Source of the DNA: Maricaulis sp048268525
Lineage (GTDB): Bacteria > Pseudomonadota > Alphaproteobacteria > Caulobacterales > Maricaulaceae
NCBI RefSeq assembly: GCF_048268525.1
Contig: NZ_JBLWVH010000006.1
Span: 62,001-126,000 of the forward strand
Direction of reading: 5' to 3'
Length of the DNA stretch: 64,000 bases
Below the pieces are notes generated by a model. The model saw only the letters and a program-made list of their open reading frames with translations, was not told where the DNA came from and did no database searches. The position numbers and the translations under genes were made by a program. This document shows positions 33,639-43,297 of this stretch, one piece after another (positions within the stretch are counted from its first letter, which is position 1; each line of letters starts with the position of its first letter).

Positions 33639-33657
33639 ATTGGCATATATTGCCAAT
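33639..33657. promoter_or_regulatory. Operator in front of the second ParDE locus
   Basis: ATTGGCA-TATAT-TGCCAAT, a perfect 7-bp inverted repeat with the TATAT centre likely to overlap the promoter -10. It is 18 bases before the antitoxin start, the position expected for ParD autorepression. Confidence 0.65.
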
Positions 33658-33675
33658 ACTTGGAGATACCCAAAA

Positions 33676-33927
33676 ATGGCCACCAAGAACGTCGTTTTGA
33701 CTGACTCGCAAACTGATCTTGTCGACCGCCTCGTCGCGACCGGGCGCTACCAGAATGCCTCTGAAGCACTCCGCGCCGGCTTGCGGCTGCTGGAAAGAGA
33801 GGAAGTCGAACTCAGTGAGATCCGCCAGCGCCTACAACGCGGCCTCGACCAGTATCGAGCGGGTGAGTTCGCAGAGGGTTCGGGAGAAGATGCCATTCGC
33901 CGGGCTTTTGCCGCTGCCCGGGATTGA
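33676..33927 (+). CDS. parD: ParD-family antitoxin, second locus
   Basis: 83 residues. MATKNVVLTDSQTDLVDRLVATGRYQNASEALRAGLRLLER is the ribbon-helix-helix ParD type, and the tail EGSGEDAIRRAFAAARD binds toxin. It differs clearly from the first antitoxin, so the two loci are unlikely to be a recent duplication. The start is the ATG of the RHH motif. It has its own perfect dyad upstream. Confidence 0.9.
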   Translation: MATKNVVLTDSQTDLVDRLVATGRYQNASEALRAGLRLLEREEVELSEIRQRLQRGLDQYRAGEFAEGSGEDAIRRAFAAARD

Positions 33928-33930
33928 AAC

Positions 33931-34257
33931 ATGAGCCGCGACTGGCGCCTCACTCCAGTGGCCGAGCAATCACTTCGCGAAATTGCTCGATGGACCATCG
34001 AGACATTCGGTCAAAATCAAGCGACTGCATACATGAGTGACCTGATTGCTCGGTGCTCGGAGCTGGCCAATGGCCAGGCATCCGAGCAGAGGTGCAACCA
34101 ACTCGTGGACTCCGCCATGCCGGAAGACATGTGCTTTTCGCGTTGCGGCCAACATTTCATTGTTTTCATTCGCGAAAATGATCTCGTCACAATAATCGAG
34201 ATTTTGCATGCCCGTTCGAATCTACCCGCCAGGTTGAATAACCTTGCCGGAAAATGA
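33931..34257 (+). CDS. parE: ParE-family toxin, second locus
   Basis: 108 residues. LTPVAEQSLREIARWTIETFGQNQATAYMSDLIARC is the ParE helical start, and QHFIVFIRENDLVTIIEILHARSN is the C-terminal beta sheet. It carries four Cys, more than the first toxin. It follows the antitoxin by three bases and is cotranscribed with it. It converges on proC. Confidence 0.9.
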   Translation: MSRDWRLTPVAEQSLREIARWTIETFGQNQATAYMSDLIARCSELANGQASEQRCNQLVDSAMPEDMCFSRCGQHFIVFIRENDLVTIIEILHARSNLPARLNNLAGK

Positions 34258-34279
34258 CCAGACAAATGTCGGCAATTCC

Positions 34280-35122
34280 CTAGCGCTTGCCCGGGTCCTG
34301 GCCCATCTGGCGTGAGCGGCGCTCGGCGGCCGCCACAGCCTGACGCACCAGCTCCGGCAGACCGCCCCCGGCACCCATCAACACGTCGACGGCCGCCTGG
34401 GTGGTGCCATTCGGGGAGGTCACCGCACGGCGCAATTCCTGCGGTGACTTGCCGGACTTGGCCAGCAGCGCCCCGGCGCCGATGATGGTTTCACGGGCCA
34501 GCTTGTCGGCCAGATCGCGCGGCAGGCCTTCAGCGAAAGCCGCACCAGCGAGGGCTTCGGCGAGCAGGAAGACATAGGCCGGCCCCGATCCGGAGACCGC
34601 GGTGACGGCGCCGATCATGCGCTCGTCAGCCACCCATTCGACCGTCCCAGCCCCCTTGAGGAGGCGGGTGACGGATTTTTCCAACGCTTCGCCGGCATCA
34701 TTGGCGACACAGACCGTCATACCGGCACCCACGGCCGCGGCCGTATTGGGCATGGCGCGGATCAGGGCGCGCTCGCCCAGGGCCATGGTCATCCGGTTGA
34801 GGGTGACACCCGCCATCACCGAGATCACGCCGGTCTCCGCCGGGAGCAGATCGGCAATGGCGGCTGCGGCCGGTTCGAAGGCCTGTGGCTTGAGGGCGAA
34901 CACCGCCAGTTCCAGACCGGCCGCCGCCTGGGCAGTCAGCTCGGGCAGGACCGTGACGCCACCCTTGGCACCAAGATCCTGCACGGCTTCACCAGGATGC
35001 GGATCTATGATGAGCAAGTCTTCCGCAGTGACGGGGCCACGCTTGGTGCGCAACCAGCCGGCCGCAAGGGCGCCGCCCATATTGCCGCCGCCAATGAGTG
35101 CAATCCGAAAGTTTTGTGCCAT
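34280..35122 (-). CDS. proC: Pyrroline-5-carboxylate reductase
   Basis: 280 residues. NAD(P)-binding IALIGGGNMGGALAAGWL, the AMPNTAAAVGAGMTV active-site segment, and TAVSGSGPAYVFLLAEALAGAA. It reduces pyrroline-5-carboxylate to proline. It is the last of three minus-strand genes with ubiK and ybjN, 8 bases after ybjN, an arrangement common in Alphaproteobacteria. Confidence 0.95.
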   Translation of the reverse strand: MAQNFRIALIGGGNMGGALAAGWLRTKRGPVTAEDLLIIDPHPGEAVQDLGAKGGVTVLPELTAQAAAGLELAVFALKPQAFEPAAAAIADLLPAETGVISVMAGVTLNRMTMALGERALIRAMPNTAAAVGAGMTVCVANDAGEALEKSVTRLLKGAGTVEWVADERMIGAVTAVSGSGPAYVFLLAEALAGAAFAEGLPRDLADKLARETIIGAGALLAKSGKSPQELRRAVTSPNGTTQAAVDVLMGAGGGLPELVRQAVAAAERRSRQMGQDPGKR

Positions 35123-35130
35123 GGCCGGGG

Positions 35131-35634
35131 TCAGGCCTCGCCAGCTGTTTCGAACATGGCTGCGGCGGCAGCTTCTTCGACACCCTTGCCGCCCCAGATC
35201 AGGAAATGGAAGGCCGGGTAGAAACGCTCACCCGCCTCACGGGCGGCCGAGATCATCGCTGCGGCCTGCGACGGAGAAACGGCTTCGCCATTGGGCAGCG
35301 ACAGGGCGTGGCGATAGACGATCGAGCCGTCCTCGGCCCAGATGTCGAAATGGCCCATCCAGAGCTTCTCATTGAGGCGCACCACCAGCTGACAGACATC
35401 GCCGAGGCGGTTGGTGGGGGCCTTCAGGTCGAGGCTGCCGCAAATGTGCAGCGCTTCCAGTTCCGGACGCCAGGCGAACCAGATCTGGTGGTCGCGCCAC
35501 TCACCGCTGGCGGTCAGGTGGATTTCACCATTCTCGTCACGGTCATAGGGGTATTGTTCGCCGATCACCGCCTGTTCGACCGCGTCGAGCGGGTCGGTCA
35601 CAGTCGGTGAGAATTCGTCTGACAGCAGGTCCAT
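35131..35634 (-). CDS. YbjN-domain protein
   Basis: 167 residues from the ATG at 35634, behind AAGGAG; the longer frame start looks non-coding. A YbjN/type III chaperone-like fold is indicated by TASGEWRDHQIWFAWRPELEALHICGSLDLKAPTNR and LWMGHFDIWAEDGSIVYRHALSL. The function is not established; the fold is used for protein binding. Situated between ubiK and proC in the same direction. Confidence 0.85.
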   Translation of the reverse strand: MDLLSDEFSPTVTDPLDAVEQAVIGEQYPYDRDENGEIHLTASGEWRDHQIWFAWRPELEALHICGSLDLKAPTNRLGDVCQLVVRLNEKLWMGHFDIWAEDGSIVYRHALSLPNGEAVSPSQAAAMISAAREAGERFYPAFHFLIWGGKGVEEAAAAAMFETAGEA

Positions 35635-35738
35635 CGAAGTGGCTCCTTCGTCTGCGCGGCGACTCACACCGTGCAATCACGGTATGTCTGCGCCGCGGCA
35701 GGCGCAATAAAAAGCGCGTTGTGCGCGTGATTTCGGGA

Positions 35739-36047
35739 TCAGGCCTTGCTGGTCTTGGCCTTGCTGGCCGGGGCTTTCGCCCGGCTCGTCGTTTTCGGCT
35801 TGGCCGCGGCGGCTTTTTCCAGCGCGTCGAGGCGCTTTGTCAGCGCGGCAACCTCGTCCTGCGAGGCATCAAGCGCTGCTTTGACGGCGTCGAACTCCTC
35901 ACGCGTGACCAGATCCATTTCAGCGACCATGCGGTCAGCGCGGGCACGGAACACCGTGCGCGCCTCTTCGCCCATCGCCTGTGCCGCGCCAAAGGCGTCG
36001 GTCATCAGATCAGCAAAATCATTCAGAAGCGGGTTGCGCGTTTGCAT
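35739..36047 (-). CDS. ubiK: Ubiquinone biosynthesis accessory factor, UbiK/BMFP family
   Basis: 102 residues. N-terminal LLNDFADLMTDAFGAAQAMGEEART is the family helix, and a coiled coil (REEFDAVKAALDASQDEVAALTKRLDALEKAAAAKPK) and a Lys/Ala-rich tail follow. UbiK assists ubiquinone synthesis complexes. The ATG at 36047 is used. The gene is divergent from lgt, with about 110 bp between. Confidence 0.85.
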   Translation of the reverse strand: MQTRNPLLNDFADLMTDAFGAAQAMGEEARTVFRARADRMVAEMDLVTREEFDAVKAALDASQDEVAALTKRLDALEKAAAAKPKTTSRAKAPASKAKTSKA

Positions 36048-36159
36048 CAAAGAAAGCCATTAGTGGGTTCAACATCGCCTATATGCGGCTCTGGCCCGAA
36101 AAGCGCAACGCGCTGTTCCGTCACAGCTGCACCTCGCCGAGCCAGGAACCGAGTATATC

Positions 36160-37050
36160 ATGGAATACTGCCCGCCAAGCTTTGACCTGATCGACCCCGT
36201 CCTGTTCTCGATCGGACCCGACGGTTTCGACTTCGGCAGCCAGGAGCGGGTCTGGTTCGCCCTGCGCTGGTATGCGCTGGCCTATATCGCCGGTCTGATG
36301 CTGGGCTGGCGCTACATGGTCTCGCTGTCGCGGCGCCCCGGATTGTGGGCTCCCGCCGGTACCAAGAAGCCGAAAGCGCCCTTCACCGAGCCGCAGGTCG
36401 ATGATCTCCTGATCTGGGCGACCCTCGGCGTGATCGGCGGCGGCCGGCTGGGCTTTGTCCTCTTCTACATGCCGGACATGATCTGGGAGCGGCCGCTGGA
36501 TATCGTGCTAGGCATTACCGATGGCGGCATGTCCTTCCATGGTGGCCTGATCGGCGTGTCGCTGGCGCTGTGGTGGTTTGCCCGCGGTCAGAAGCTGGAC
36601 CTGATGCGGATCGGCGATGCTGCCGCGGTGGTCACGCCGATCGGCCTGTTCTTCGGCCGGCTGGCCAACTTCATCAATGGCGAACTGTGGGGACGTCCGA
36701 CGGATGTGCCCTGGGCCATGCGCTTCGCCCATGATCCGGAGTGCGCCCTGCGCCATCCCAGCCAGCTCTACGAAGCCGCGCTGGAGGGCGTCGCCCTGTT
36801 CGCCATCATCAACATTGCGACCTGGAAGTTCCGCTCGCTGGAGAAACCGGGTCTCAATGCCGGTCTCTTCCTCTTGTTCTACGGCCTGTTCCGCACCTCG
36901 CTGGAAACCGTGCGCGAGCCGGACCTCTACATGCCGGAAGCCCTGCGCGGCTACATCACCATGGGCATGCTGCTGTCGATCCCGATGATCCTGGCCGGCG
37001 CCTGGCTGATCCATCGCGCCCTCAAGACGGACACGCCTGCCAAACCATGA
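36160..37050 (+). CDS. lgt: Prolipoprotein diacylglyceryl transferase
   Basis: 296 residues, seven transmembrane helices. The signature GRLANFINGELWGRPTDVPWAM and the HGG and RHPSQLYEA motifs are present. It attaches the diacylglycerol to the Cys of lipoprotein precursors at the inner membrane. Its stop overlaps the ATG of the methyltransferase gene (ATGA at 37047-37050), so the two are cotranslated. Confidence 0.95.
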   Translation: MEYCPPSFDLIDPVLFSIGPDGFDFGSQERVWFALRWYALAYIAGLMLGWRYMVSLSRRPGLWAPAGTKKPKAPFTEPQVDDLLIWATLGVIGGGRLGFVLFYMPDMIWERPLDIVLGITDGGMSFHGGLIGVSLALWWFARGQKLDLMRIGDAAAVVTPIGLFFGRLANFINGELWGRPTDVPWAMRFAHDPECALRHPSQLYEAALEGVALFAIINIATWKFRSLEKPGLNAGLFLLFYGLFRTSLETVREPDLYMPEALRGYITMGMLLSIPMILAGAWLIHRALKTDTPAKP

Positions 37051-38159
37051 TTGCCGACACGCTTCGCGACCGTATCCGTTCGGGCGGGCCGATCTCGATC
37101 GCCGCCTTCATGACCGAAGCCCTGTTCGATCCGCGTCACGGTTTCTATGCCACCAAGGACCCGATCGGGGCCGGGGCGGACTTCATCACTGCGCCGGAGA
37201 TCAGCCAGATGTTCGGCGAGCTGATTGGCCTGGTCGCTGCCCAGACCTGGCTCGACATGGGCCGCCCGGACGGTTTCAAGCTGATCGAGATGGGCCCGGG
37301 CCGCGGCACCATGATGAGCGACGCGCTGCGTGCCGCCCGCACGGTCCCCGGCTTCATGGATGCCACCGAAATAGTGCTGATCGAAGCCAGCGCCGCCCTC
37401 AAGGCGGTGCAGGCGCAGACGCTGGGCCCCAGCGGTGCGCAAATTCGCTGGATCGACCGGCTCGACGCGGTCGCACCCGGCCCGTCCTTCATTGTCGGCA
37501 ATGAATTCCTCGACTGTCTGCCGGTGCGCCAGGCCCTGCGCCACAAGGGCGAGTGGCACGAGCGGCTGGTTGGGCTGGCGCCAACGGACAAGAGCGCAGG
37601 CAAGAGCGCGGGAGAGAGCGAATTCGTCTTCGTGCTCGGCCCACCGCTGGGACAGGACGCAGATCTGGTTCCGGCCCGCCTGCAGGATGCCGACGACGGC
37701 GCGCTGGTCGAGCTGCGACCGGGGGACCGGCAAGTGGTCGACCAGCTGGCGGAGCGCTTCTCGGACCAGCCCGGGCGCGCCCTTTTCATCGACTATGGTC
37801 CCGCGACCAGCGAGATCGGCGACACGCTGCAGGCGATCCGCGCTCATAAGAAACAACCGCCGCTGCAAGAACCCGGCACCGCCGACCTGACCGCTCGTGT
37901 GGACTTCGAATCCCTAATACAGGCAGGACGTTCGGCAGGGCTGACATCGCATGGACCGCAAACCCAGGGCCGGTGGCTGACCGAGTTGGGTCTGGAGGCC
38001 CGCGCCGCCGTCCTGAGTCAGTCCCAACCCGGCAAGCGTTCCGAAATCGCGAGGCAAATCTGGCGCTTGACCGATACCGAGCAGATGGGCGAACTGTTCA
38101 AGCTTGTCTGCCTGGACAGTGCCGATTTGCCACCACCGCCAGGTTTTTCCGCAGGCTGA
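37047..38159 (+). CDS. MidA/NDUFAF7-like SAM-dependent methyltransferase
   Basis: 370 residues. The N-terminal RSGGPISIAAFMTEALFDPRHGFYAT, IEMGPGRGTMMSDALRA (SAM-binding) and GNEFLDCLPVRQ are typical of the MidA family, whose mitochondrial member methylates a complex I subunit. It overlaps lgt by 4 bases. In related genomes the next gene is usually a laccase-domain protein; here it is prs. Confidence 0.88.
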   Translation: MIADTLRDRIRSGGPISIAAFMTEALFDPRHGFYATKDPIGAGADFITAPEISQMFGELIGLVAAQTWLDMGRPDGFKLIEMGPGRGTMMSDALRAARTVPGFMDATEIVLIEASAALKAVQAQTLGPSGAQIRWIDRLDAVAPGPSFIVGNEFLDCLPVRQALRHKGEWHERLVGLAPTDKSAGKSAGESEFVFVLGPPLGQDADLVPARLQDADDGALVELRPGDRQVVDQLAERFSDQPGRALFIDYGPATSEIGDTLQAIRAHKKQPPLQEPGTADLTARVDFESLIQAGRSAGLTSHGPQTQGRWLTELGLEARAAVLSQSQPGKRSEIARQIWRLTDTEQMGELFKLVCLDSADLPPPPGFSAG

Positions 38160-38245
38160 TCATTTCGGCTTCATTCACCGGCGGCCCGGTGCTAAGCAGC
38201 CCGCGTTTCCAAAGACGCGTTTCCAACGACTCGGGGGTCGAAACG

Positions 38246-39178
<933 letters not shown>

Positions 39179-39195
39179 ACCGAGACAGATTGACA

Positions 39196-39216
39196 CCAAC
39201 ACGTCTGCCGTGTTGG
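39196..39216 (+). terminator. Hairpin after prs
   Basis: CCAACACG-TCTGC-CGTGTTGG, a perfect 8-bp stem with a 5-base loop, 17 bases past the prs stop and followed by CCTTCCCGTCT. The U run is weak, so termination may be partial. Confidence 0.45.
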
Positions 39217-39243
39217 CCTTCCCGTCTGAACTTGGGGGAAAAC

Positions 39244-39681
39244 ATGCGTCTTGTCGGTGTCCTTGTTGTCGGTCTGTGCGCGTCTGCCTGCGCCAGCCAG
39301 GAGCTGGTCCATTTCGGCGGAACCCTCAATCCGGCCGAACCGCCTGGTGAAACCGTGCGCTGTTACGGCGCCCGAGAGCACATGACCATTATCGACAGAC
39401 CGGCTCCGGATTTCCCCGAAGAACTCGCCTACTTCATGTATATCAGCCAGAGCCCGGCTCCGCGCGAAATTCTGATGCGTTTCGATATCGATGCCGACGG
39501 GACCACAAAAAACATCCGCTATGGCGGTGATGTCGCCGATCTGGATCACGGCGCGACGCGCGACGCAGTCTCGCCGGCAGCGAGGGCAATCGCGACCTGG
39601 CGCTATGCCTGGAATGAAACCGCCCCGGCCCGATATGCGGCGGGATGCGAGACCCGCTTCGACTTTGCGATGCGTGGCTGA
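39244..39681 (+). CDS. Putative lipoprotein with TonB-C-terminus-like domain
   Basis: 145 residues from the ATG at 39244 behind TGGGGGAA. The N-terminal MRLVGVLVVGLCASACAS resembles a lipoprotein signal ending at CASAC, although the lipobox is imperfect (no Leu at -3). After that, EILMRFDIDADGTTKNIRYGGDV and AARAIATWRYAWN resemble the C-terminal domain of TonB-like proteins. Probably envelope-located; no function is established. Confidence 0.6.
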   Translation: MRLVGVLVVGLCASACASQELVHFGGTLNPAEPPGETVRCYGAREHMTIIDRPAPDFPEELAYFMYISQSPAPREILMRFDIDADGTTKNIRYGGDVADLDHGATRDAVSPAARAIATWRYAWNETAPARYAAGCETRFDFAMRG

Positions 39682-39725
39682 GCAAGACAGGGCTGCCAAT
39701 CGCTGACTCTTCCCGTGCAGTGCTG

Positions 39726-39754
39726 TTGCGTGGGGCGTTTCTATCGGCTATAGC
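39726..39754 (+). promoter_or_regulatory. Promoter of the L25 gene
   Basis: TTGCGT (39726-39731) and TATAGC (39749-39754) are separated by 17 bases, close to the alphaproteobacterial housekeeping consensus. It is about 100 bases upstream of rplY. Confidence 0.55.
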
Positions 39755-39797
39755 CCGCCGCTCGAAATAACACTGTAGGCATGACGCCTGGATAGAT

Positions 39798-39829
39798 CGC
39801 CGCCCGCACTCAATCTGCTGGAGGCGGCG
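39798..39829 (+). promoter_or_regulatory. Leader hairpin of the L25 gene
   Basis: CGCCGCC (39798-39804) can pair with GGCGGCG (39823-39829) in the 5' leader, ahead of the AAGGATCTG ribosome site. A ribosomal-protein leader control is possible but only suggested by position. Confidence 0.35.
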
Positions 39830-39852
39830 TTTGCATTTAAGGATCTGGACCG

Positions 39853-40500
39853 ATGAGCTCCAACATCGTTCTCACCGTTGACGTTCGTGAAGGCACCGGC
39901 AAGGGCGCGGCTCGCGCTGCCCGTCGGGAAGACCTCGTCCCGGGCATCGTTTATGGCGGCAAGCTGGACCCGGTTTCGGTCACCCTGCGCGGCAATGAAA
40001 TCCGCAAGGCTCTGCTGGGCGGTCACTTCCTGTCCAACATGATCGAGATCGATCACAAGGGTAAGCGCCAGACGGTCATCGCCCGGGACATCCAGTTCCA
40101 CCCGGTGTCCGACAAGGCCATGCATATCGACCTGTATCGCGTCGACGAAGACACCAAGATCAACGTCAACGTGACCGTGAACTTCGTCAATGAAGACGCC
40201 TGCCCGGCCCTGAAGCGCGGCGGCGTACTCAACATCGTGCGTCACGATGTCGAGCTGCTTTGCCCGGCCGGCTCCATTCCGGAATCGGTCGAAGCCGACC
40301 TGACCGGCCTGGACATTGGCGATTCGCTGCACATCTCGGCAATCAAGCTGCCGAAGGGCGTGGTCCCGACCATCACCGACCGTGACTTCACCGTCGCGAC
40401 CCTGCAGGGCTCGCGCGCAGTTCTCACGGACGCTGAAGAAGAGACGGATGAGACCCCGGAAGAGCCGGAAGCCATCCGCCAGAAGGGCGACGAGGAATAG
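39853..40500 (+). CDS. rplY: 50S ribosomal protein L25 (CTC type)
   Basis: 215 residues. The N-terminal 5S-rRNA binding domain (LTVDVREGTGKGAARAARRE, VPGIVYGG) is followed by a beta-barrel CTC domain and an acidic C-terminal tail (DAEEETDETPEEPEA). Standard length for the longer CTC form. It precedes pth and ychF, a common order. Confidence 0.95.
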   Translation: MSSNIVLTVDVREGTGKGAARAARREDLVPGIVYGGKLDPVSVTLRGNEIRKALLGGHFLSNMIEIDHKGKRQTVIARDIQFHPVSDKAMHIDLYRVDEDTKINVNVTVNFVNEDACPALKRGGVLNIVRHDVELLCPAGSIPESVEADLTGLDIGDSLHISAIKLPKGVVPTITDRDFTVATLQGSRAVLTDAEEETDETPEEPEAIRQKGDEE

Positions 40501-40611
40501 TCCTCACCGCCTTTCAGCACTGGTATTGAGATCAGCGAGGCCACACCATGGCTTCGCTGATTTCGTATCCGGCCAAAGTTTGAGATGGCCGTGTTTGGGA
40601 AAGCCCGCGTG

Positions 40612-41214
40612 ATGAAAATCCTGGCCGGCCTTGGCAATTACGAAGCGAAATACCTGCGCAACCGGCACAATGTCGGCTTCATGGCGCTGGACATCATCGC
40701 CCATGCCTGGAGCGCCGGTCCCTGGCGCAAACGCTTCCAGGGCCTGGCCAGTGAGGTCACCATCGGCTCCAACAAGCTGCTCCTGCTCAAGCCGACCACC
40801 TTCTACAACAATGCCGGCCATTCGGTCGGGGCCGCGGCCGCCTTCTACCGGGTCAAGCCACAGGACATCATCGTCTTCCATGACGAGCTCGACCTGGCGC
40901 CGGGCAAGTTCCGTATGAAAATGGGTGGCGGCGCGGCCGGAAATAACGGCATCAAGTCGATCACCAGCCAGCTCGGCCCGGACTTCCGCCGCGCCCGCAT
41001 CGGCATCGGCCATCCCGGAGACCGCAATCGCGTCACCGGCTATGTCCTGTCCGACTTCGCCAAGGCTGAGGAAGACTGGCTGATCGACCTGCTCGACGCC
41101 ATCGCCGGCAGCCTCGACCTGCTGGCGGCCGATGATTACGACGCCTTCCAGACGCGCGTGACTCACAAGGCGCCCGCGCCGGAAGTGGTGAAGCGGGGTC
41201 CGCCGGAGGATTGA
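40612..41214 (+). CDS. pth: Peptidyl-tRNA hydrolase
   Basis: 200 residues. LAGLGNYEAKYLRNRHNVGFMALD carries the catalytic His (H19) and Asn, and VFHDELDLAPGKFRMKMGGGAAGNNGIKSI the catalytic Asp. It recycles dropped-off peptidyl-tRNAs. The ATG at 40612 fits the family start; an upstream in-frame codon would add nine residues. A family A repeat follows the stop by 16 bp. Confidence 0.95.
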   Translation: MKILAGLGNYEAKYLRNRHNVGFMALDIIAHAWSAGPWRKRFQGLASEVTIGSNKLLLLKPTTFYNNAGHSVGAAAAFYRVKPQDIIVFHDELDLAPGKFRMKMGGGAAGNNGIKSITSQLGPDFRRARIGIGHPGDRNRVTGYVLSDFAKAEEDWLIDLLDAIAGSLDLLAADDYDAFQTRVTHKAPAPEVVKRGPPED

Positions 41215-41230
41215 GCCAGAGTCCCGACAT

Positions 41231-41350
41231 TTGTCATCCCTGATGGACGCCTCGCGAAGGCGGGGCGAAAGTCAGGGACCTAGCTGGTAGCGACCACATG
41301 GGTCCCTGTCCTGCGTCCGGCCTTCGCCGGACATCCGACAGGGATGACAA
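41231..41350. repeat. Family A palindromic element between pth and ychF
   Basis: Exactly 120 bp from TTGTCATCCC to GGGATGACAA. Internal hairpins are CGCCTCGC-GAAG-GCGGGGCG (one G-T pair) in the left arm and GTCCGGC-CTTC-GCCGGAC in the right arm. AGGGACCT pairs with GGGTCCCT in the centre. This gives a cloverleaf-like fold. Confidence 0.85.
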
Positions 41351-41436
41351 GATGACCCCGGCCCACTGACACGACGGTCGACCCCGCGCGGCATTCTTCT
41401 TATAACGCGCGCTCGAACCATTGAGGATATTTCGCC

Positions 41437-42534
41437 ATGGGTTTCAAATGCGGCATCGTTGGCCTGCCGAATGTTGGCAAGTCCACCCTGTTCAACGCCC
41501 TGACCCAGACGGCAGCGGCGCAGGCGGCAAATTATCCCTTCTGCACGATCGAGCCGAATGTCGGTGATGTCGCCGTGCCCGAGCCGCGCCTGGCCAAGCT
41601 GGCCGAGGTCGCCGGATCCAAGGAAATACTGCCGGCGCGGATGAATTTCGTCGACATTGCCGGCCTCGTCGAGGGCGCATCAAAGGGTGAAGGCCTGGGC
41701 AACCAGTTCCTCGCCACCATCCGCGAGACCGACGCCATCGCCTATGTGCTGCGCTGTTTCGACGATGACGACATCACCCATGTGAACAACAGGATCGACC
41801 CGCTCGCCGACCTCGAAACCGTCGAGACCGAGCTGATGCTGGCCGATCTGGAAAGCCTGGAAAAGCGCAAGTCCGGCCTCGAGAAGAAAGCCAAGTCCGG
41901 CGACAAGGAGGCCAAGGCCACCCTCGTCCTGATCGACATTGCCCTGGCCCAGCTCAATGACGGCAAGCCGGCCCGCTTTGCCGATGTGCCCAAGGATGAC
42001 CGCAAGGCCTGGCGCAACCTGCAGCTCCTGACCACCAAGCCGGTCCTGTTCATCGCCAATGTCGATGAGGCCAGCGCCGGCACCGGCAATGCCTATTCCG
42101 AGATCGTGATGAAGCGGGCCGAGGAAGAAGGCGCCGAGGCCGTCGTCATCTCGGCCAAGATCGAGAGCGAGCTGGCCCTCCTGGAAAACGAGGAGCGCGA
42201 CGAATACATGGAAGCGATCGGCCTGGAAGAACCCGGCCTCGACCGTCTTATCCACACCGGCTACTCGCTGCTCGGCCTGCAGACCTATTTCACTGCCGGC
42301 CCGAAAGAAGCCCGTGCCTGGACGATTCGCGAAGGCTGGACCGCGCCGCAAGCCGCCGGCGTCATCCATGGTGATTTCGAAAAGGGCTTCATCCGCGCCG
42401 AAACCATCGCCTTCGATGATTATGTCACCTGCGGCGGCGAAGCGCCGGCCAAGGAAGCGGGCAAGATGCGCGCGGAAGGCAAGGACTACATCGTCAAGGA
42501 TGGCGATGTGCTGCACTTCCGCTTCAACGTCTAG
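41437..42534 (+). CDS. ychF: Redox-regulated ATPase YchF
   Basis: 365 residues, standard for the Obg-like family. P-loop GLPNVGKSTLFNAL, switch PFCTIEPNVGDVAVPEPR, DIAGLVEGASKGEGLGNQFLA, and the C-terminal TGS-like GDFEKGFIRAETIAFDDYV. YchF binds ATP in preference to GTP and associates with ribosomes. GGAGGATATT-like ribosome site upstream (TTGAGGA). Confidence 0.96.
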   Translation: MGFKCGIVGLPNVGKSTLFNALTQTAAAQAANYPFCTIEPNVGDVAVPEPRLAKLAEVAGSKEILPARMNFVDIAGLVEGASKGEGLGNQFLATIRETDAIAYVLRCFDDDDITHVNNRIDPLADLETVETELMLADLESLEKRKSGLEKKAKSGDKEAKATLVLIDIALAQLNDGKPARFADVPKDDRKAWRNLQLLTTKPVLFIANVDEASAGTGNAYSEIVMKRAEEEGAEAVVISAKIESELALLENEERDEYMEAIGLEEPGLDRLIHTGYSLLGLQTYFTAGPKEARAWTIREGWTAPQAAGVIHGDFEKGFIRAETIAFDDYVTCGGEAPAKEAGKMRAEGKDYIVKDGDVLHFRFNV

Positions 42535-42550
42535 GGAGCTGTGAGCCTTT

Positions 42551-42695
42551 CCTCCCCATTCCATGGGGAGGTGGATCGCCCGTCAGGGCGAGACGGAGGG
42601 GCCGCCGCAGGCGGAGTTCCACGCTCATCCTCGCTGCGCTCGGCCCCATCGACCCGAGGCTGCGCCTCGGCCCACTTCCCCACGACGTGGGGAAG
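42551..42695. repeat. Family C palindromic element, intergenic copy
   Basis: 145 bp. Left hairpin CCTCCCCA-TTCCA-TGGGGAGG, a central CCGAGGC-TGC-GCCTCGG hairpin (42654-42670) and right hairpin CTTCCCCA-CGACG-TGGGGAAG (42675-42695). It sits 16 bp after ychF and 67 bp before the hemoglobin gene. The copy in nadB shares its blocks. Confidence 0.8.
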
Positions 42696-42762
42696 AAAAG
42701 AACTGCCCCCTGCGCCAGCGCGCCGCATTGCGGCACGGGCCGCACCGTCCTACATCGCCGAC

Positions 42763-43206
42763 ATGTCTTCACCGATCCAAGTCCGCGTCACACAAGCCCG
42801 CCAGGCCGCCCGCACCGAAGCGGCGGAGATGGGGATTACGCAGGATCTCATCTGCGACCTTGTCGAGACCTTCTACGGGCATATCCGCGAGGACGAGATG
42901 CTCGGTCCGGTCTTCGCTCGTGCGATTCCCGGTGAGTGGGGTCCGCATCTGGCCACGATGAAGTCCTTCTGGTCGGCGATCATCTTCCATGATGGCGGCT
43001 ATGCCGGACGGCCGATGCCGGCGCATGTGAAGCTGAAATCCCAGATCTCGCCGGCGCATTTCGAGCGTTGGCTGGGCCTGTTCGCGGCGACCCTCGACGA
43101 GATCGGTGCGACACCGGCGGCCAAGGCCGTCTTCCTCGAGCGCGCCAACCGGATCGCGGCCAGCTTCCAGGCCCACCTCTTCTACGATCCGTACGAAAAC
43201 ACCTGA
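42763..43206 (+). CDS. Group III truncated hemoglobin
   Basis: 147 residues. LVETFYGHIREDEMLGPVFARAIPGEWGPHLATMKSFWSAIIFHDGGYAGRPMPAHVKL identifies the truncated globin family of group III, with the proximal His in PAHVKL and a conserved Trp in SFWS. It would bind heme and small ligands such as oxygen or NO. The frame is open further upstream, but that DNA is the family C repeat, so the ATG at 42763 is preferred. Confidence 0.88.
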   Translation: MSSPIQVRVTQARQAARTEAAEMGITQDLICDLVETFYGHIREDEMLGPVFARAIPGEWGPHLATMKSFWSAIIFHDGGYAGRPMPAHVKLKSQISPAHFERWLGLFAATLDEIGATPAAKAVFLERANRIAASFQAHLFYDPYENT

Positions 43207-43297
43207 CAGCCGTTTCAACTTCGGGGTTGAATTTTACTCGCTCAGGTCGCATCTGATCGACTTGGTATGGACCCATGCCAGATCTCCGGAGCCGTTC

